A program made the translations under genes and the position numbers. Below are positions 5,455 to 7,840 of a stretch of DNA of 7,840 nt, one piece after another. The notes beneath the pieces are model-generated. The model saw nothing but the letters and a program-made list of their open reading frames with translations, was not told the DNA's origin and searched no databases. Position 1 is the stretch's first letter. Every line of letters begins with the position of its first letter. The DNA is from an uncultured bacterium (GTDB taxonomy: Bacteria; Planctomycetota; Phycisphaerae; Phycisphaerales; UBA1924), in the NCBI GenBank assembly GCA_938003595.1, contig CALKYH010000077.1:1-7840 (forward strand), written 5' to 3'.

Positions 5455-6404
5455 GCACACCAGGCGGCGGCACGGGCGGCGGATCGGACGGCGAGTGGTC
5501 GATGGGCATGGCCGGGCGGCGGCTGCGTGCGCTGATGGACGCGGGGTGCGTGTCGGCGCCGGGGGCCTTCAATGGACTGGTGGCGCGGGCGGCGAAGGCG
5601 GCGGGGTTCGAGGCGTTGTATGTCTCGGGCGCCGCGGTCTCGGCGAGCGCCGGGCTGCCGGATGTGGGCCTGGTGACGCTGGAGGGTTTCTGCCGCGTGA
5701 TCGGCGAGGTGGCTCGGGCGTCGGGGCTGCCCGTGCTGGCGGACGCGGACACGGGCTTCGGCGAGGGTGAGATGACGGCCCGGAGCGTGTGGGAATACGC
5801 GAGGGCCGGCGCCGCGGGGATGCATATTGAGGATCAGGTCTTCCCCAAGCGCTGCGGCCACCTGGACGGCAAGTCGCTGGTGTCGGTGGAGCACATGCAG
5901 GAGAAGGTGCACAGCGCCGCCAAGGCGCGGGACGCGCATACGGCGGGGCGGTTCATCGTGTGCGCCCGGACCGACGCGCGGAGCGTGGACGGCCTGGAGG
6001 CGGCGATCGCCCGGGCCAAGGCGTATGTCGATTCCGGCGCGGACATGATCTTCCCGGAGGGCCTGCACTCGGAGGAGGAGTTCGCGGCGGCGGCGCGGGC
6101 GCTCAAGGGCTACGGCTCGGCGAACGGCCCGTACCTGCTGGCGAACATGACCGAGTTCGGCAAGACGCCGATCATCCCGGTCTCGCGGTTCGCGGACATG
6201 GGGTACTCGATCGTCATCTTCCCGGTGTCGTCGCTGCGTTCGGCGATGGGCGAGGTGGAGCGGCTGTTCGCGGCGCTGCGGCGCGACGGCCATGTGAACG
6301 GCGTGATCAACCAGATGCTGGACCGCAAGAACCTCTACGGCCTGCTCGGCTACGAGCCCGGGCGGGAGTGGGAGTTCCCGGGCCTGGGAGCCAACAAGCG
6401 ATGA
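5451..6404 (+). CDS. prpB: Methylisocitrate lyase
   Basis: 317 residues of the isocitrate lyase/PEP mutase superfamily. The enzyme cleaves 2-methylisocitrate to pyruvate and succinate, the last step of the methylcitrate cycle, in the cytoplasm with Mg2+. The signature KRCGH lies at 133-137 with catalytic Cys135. Metal- and substrate-binding residues are visible: Asp98 and Asp100 in LADADTGFG, Glu127 in HIEDQV, Arg173 in CARTDAR, Glu203 in FPEG and NMTEFGKTP at 232-240, the counterpart of NITEFGATP in E. coli PrpB. YVSGAAVSASAGLPDVGLV matches the lyase N-terminal block. The protein is about 20 residues longer than E. coli PrpB because of a Gly/Ser-rich leader; Met18 and Met20 are possible alternative starts, but the ATGA overlap favours 5451. 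Related lyases (2,3-dimethylmalate lyase, oxaloacetate hydrolase types) are the alternatives; the downstream methylcitrate synthase-like gene supports PrpB. Confidence 0.92.
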   Translation: MSTPGGGTGGGSDGEWSMGMAGRRLRALMDAGCVSAPGAFNGLVARAAKAAGFEALYVSGAAVSASAGLPDVGLVTLEGFCRVIGEVARASGLPVLADADTGFGEGEMTARSVWEYARAGAAGMHIEDQVFPKRCGHLDGKSLVSVEHMQEKVHSAAKARDAHTAGRFIVCARTDARSVDGLEAAIARAKAYVDSGADMIFPEGLHSEEEFAAAARALKGYGSANGPYLLANMTEFGKTPIIPVSRFADMGYSIVIFPVSSLRSAMGEVERLFAALRRDGHVNGVINQMLDRKNLYGLLGYEPGREWEFPGLGANKR

Positions 6405-6817
6405 GCGACCATGTGGAGCCGGACGATGTGTTCGAGGGCCCGCCGGAGCTGAGCGACGAGGAGTACCTGCAGCTGCGCGACGACCTGCGCGAGAGCGCGC
6501 GGGTGTCGGTGCAGGAGTCGTACACCTTCGAGGACCTGAGCCCGCTGGTCGGCCAGTGGGGCTTCTTCGACGCCGAGGCCGGCGAGTTCACGGCGCAGAT
6601 CAAGATGGATGTCCTCAAGAGCACGGGCGACGGGGTGATCGTCGAGCTGTTCCTGGTGGAGACCGGGGAAATCTCCGAGGACGGCGAGATCCTCAGCGAC
6701 CTGCTGGGCACCAGCGAGGACTTCGTGGTCGAGCCCGACGGCTCGTGGCGGGCGGCTACACTTGAGGACTACCCCCCCGAGGCCAGAAGACAACGAGAGG
6801 AAGGATCGAGTTCATGA
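6401..6817 (+). CDS. Small, highly acidic protein of unknown function between prpB and prpC
   Basis: 138 residues, not recognised. It has 36 Asp/Glu against 9 Lys/Arg, a net charge near -27, with no Cys, signal peptide or membrane segment, so it is probably cytoplasmic. Residues 1-35 look like an acidic amphipathic helix (ELSDEEYLQLRDDLRESAR). The middle (44-112) alternates hydrophobic and acidic residues as in a small beta-rich domain (LVGQWGFFDAEAGEFTAQIK, VIVELFLVETGE), and the tail is LEDYPPEARRQREEG. The start ATG overlaps the prpB stop (ATGA 6401-6404), and its stop overlaps the prpC start (ATGA 6814-6817), so it should be made in step with both enzymes. That placement suggests an accessory, assembly or regulatory partner of the methylcitrate enzymes, by inference only. 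Confidence 0.8.
   Translation: MSDHVEPDDVFEGPPELSDEEYLQLRDDLRESARVSVQESYTFEDLSPLVGQWGFFDAEAGEFTAQIKMDVLKSTGDGVIVELFLVETGEISEDGEILSDLLGTSEDFVVEPDGSWRAATLEDYPPEARRQREEGSSS
6795..6805 (+). promoter_or_regulatory. Strong Shine-Dalgarno sequence of prpC inside the preceding gene
   Basis: GAGAGGAAGGA lies 8 bases before the ATG at 6814 and is embedded in the last codons of the acidic gene (its QREEG region). It is far stronger than the sites of the upstream operon genes. This may let prpC be translated at a higher rate than, and partly independently of, the coupled genes before it. Confidence 0.8.
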
Positions 6818-7840
6818 CGCAGGCGACCGATTTCGCGAAGGGTCTGGAGGGCATCATCGCCGGTGAGACGGCGGTGTGCTCCATCGAGCAGGACAAGCTG
6901 ATCTACCGCGGCTACGAGATCCACGATCTCGCCGACAACGCCACCTTCGAAGAGGTCGCCCATGTGCTGCTCGTCGGGCACAAGCCCTCGGCGTCGGAGC
7001 TCGCGGCGTTCAAGAAGGAGATCGTCGCCGAGCGCGCCCTGCCGGCGCTGGTCGTCGAGACGATCCAGAAGACCGCCAAGCTGCCCGACGCCGTCCCCAT
7101 GGATGTGCTGCGCACGGCGGTGAGCATCCTCGGCCACCTGGACCCCGAGTGCCAGGACAACTCCCCCGAGGCGAACCTGCGCAAGAGCAAGCGCCTGCTG
7201 GCGAAGATCCCGACGATCATCGGGCACATGCAGAATGTCATCGACGGCAAGCCGATCCTGGCGCCGGACGCCTCGCTCGACCACGCCGCGAACCTGCTGT
7301 GGATGATGACGGGCCGCAAGCCCACGGCGGAGGAGGCGCACATCATCGATGTGTCGCTGACGCTCTACGCCGAGCACGACTACAACGCGAGCACCTTCAC
7401 GGCGCGCGTCATCGCGGGCACGCTCAGCGACATGCACGGGGCGGTGACCGGGGCCATCGCGGCGCTGAAGGGCCCGCTGCACGGCGGCGCCAACGAGGCG
7501 GCGATGGAGATGCTCAAGGAGATCGGCACGCTCGACAATGTCGAGTCGTTCATGGCCAACGCCTTCAAGACCAAGCGGAAGATCATGGGCTTCGGCCACC
7601 GCGTCTACAAGAACGGCGACCACCGCGCCGGCATCCTGCACAAGCTCGGCGCCGCGTACGCGAAGAAGAAGGGCGCCGACGCCCAGAAGTGGTTCCAGAT
7701 CGGCGAGAAGGCCCAGGCGATCATGCTCGAGCAGAAGAACATCCACCCCAATGTGGACTTCCCCTGCGGCATGACCTACTTCGTGATGGGCATCCCCGTG
7801 CCGCAGTACACGCCGATCTTCGTGGCGGCGCGCATCACCG
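6814..7840 (+). CDS. prpC: 2-methylcitrate synthase / citrate synthase, C-terminus cut by window edge
   Basis: 342 residues are visible of an expected 370-390; the frame is open to the right edge. The enzyme condenses an acyl-CoA (propionyl-CoA or acetyl-CoA) with oxaloacetate, the entry step of the methylcitrate or TCA cycle. The catalytic triad is present: His223 in PLHGGANEAA, His262 in GFGHRVYK and Asp315 in NVDFPCG. The substrate-binding block YAEHDYNASTFTARVIAGT (185-203) matches the YAEHEFNASTFTSR block of E. coli PrpC closely, and the N-terminal LIYRGYEIHDLADNATFEEVAHVLL is also PrpC-like. GFGHRVYK, however, is the form common in citrate synthases and bifunctional enzymes (E. coli PrpC has GFGHPVY), so dual activity is possible. 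The start at 6814 is fixed by a strong Shine-Dalgarno sequence and overlaps the stop of the acidic gene. The operon position after prpB favours the PrpC role. Confidence 0.88.
   Translation, partial: MTQATDFAKGLEGIIAGETAVCSIEQDKLIYRGYEIHDLADNATFEEVAHVLLVGHKPSASELAAFKKEIVAERALPALVVETIQKTAKLPDAVPMDVLRTAVSILGHLDPECQDNSPEANLRKSKRLLAKIPTIIGHMQNVIDGKPILAPDASLDHAANLLWMMTGRKPTAEEAHIIDVSLTLYAEHDYNASTFTARVIAGTLSDMHGAVTGAIAALKGPLHGGANEAAMEMLKEIGTLDNVESFMANAFKTKRKIMGFGHRVYKNGDHRAGILHKLGAAYAKKKGADAQKWFQIGEKAQAIMLEQKNIHPNVDFPCGMTYFVMGIPVPQYTPIFVAARIT

Noticed and set aside
4333..5460. 375-residue antisense open frame opposite the membrane and pilin-like genes
   Set aside because: Arg/Pro-rich shadow translation with no domain; the plus-strand genes are spaced and overlapped as an operon.
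5960..6400. Upstream extension of the acidic protein into prpB
   Set aside because: This stretch overlaps prpB in another frame and is Gly/Arg-rich; the ATGA at 6401 is the natural start.
6769..7746. 325-residue antisense open frame over prpC
   Set aside because: Composition is typical of antisense GC-rich frames, while prpC shows the full citrate synthase triad.
1..7840. CRISPR array, transposon ends, tRNA or rRNA genes, prophage or defence genes
   Set aside because: I looked on both strands and found no spaced direct repeats, terminal inverted repeats, tRNA-like cloverleaf or mobile-element proteins.

Overview
The window reads as chromosomal DNA of a high-GC (roughly 70% by eye) Gram-negative-type bacterium, most likely a planctomycete of the Phycisphaerae kind. 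That assignment is inference. It rests on the GC-rich codon use, an exported protein with a PEP-CTERM-like tail of the 'VPAPG...RRKR' type, a pilin-like single-pass protein, often weak Shine-Dalgarno sequences, and the style of the membrane proteins. No rRNA or other taxonomic marker is present.

Layout. The left end (minus strand, 1-855) is the N-terminal part of a MmgE/PrpD-family 2-methylcitrate dehydratase with an unusual lysine-rich N-terminal tail. Upstream of it on the same strand is a CPBP-type intramembrane protease (994-1686). A 103-bp divergent promoter region separates that from a complete acetyl-CoA acetyltransferase/thiolase (1790-2968, plus). The thiolase runs into a strong bidirectional terminator (3000-3028), shared with a convergent PEP-CTERM-like secreted protein (3049-3741, minus). 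After a 299-bp divergent intergenic region comes a plus-strand run of five genes: a membrane protein with an internal 72-residue-period duplication (4041-4874), a pilin-like single-pass protein (4903-5454), methylisocitrate lyase prpB (5451-6404), a very acidic unknown protein (6401-6817), and a citrate/2-methylcitrate synthase prpC cut by the right edge (6814-7840). The last three junctions are all 4-base ATGA overlaps, so the run is probably one translationally coupled operon.

Function. PrpC (propionyl-CoA + oxaloacetate to 2-methylcitrate), PrpD (dehydration) and PrpB (cleavage to pyruvate + succinate) make up most of a methylcitrate cycle for propionyl-CoA disposal. The re-hydration of 2-methylaconitate would need an aconitase that is not in the window. 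The cycle genes are split: prpB and prpC share an operon with an unknown acidic protein, while prpD lies about 4.6 kb away on the other strand. The thiolase could feed or drain the acyl-CoA pool, but its link to the cycle is inferred only from proximity.

The most striking signal is not a gene. The palindromic tetranucleotide ACGT does not occur once in the 7,840 bases as I read them, although its component words are abundant and base composition predicts around twenty. Codon choice bends around it. All 28 Asp/Asn/His/Tyr-Val junctions I found use the T-ending codon (GAT, AAT, CAT, TAT) before GTN, in a genome that otherwise prefers C-ending codons. All ten Thr codons followed by a T-initial codon are ACC rather than ACG. 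This suggests strong selection or mutation against ACGT, for example from a restriction-modification or DNA-modification system of that specificity.
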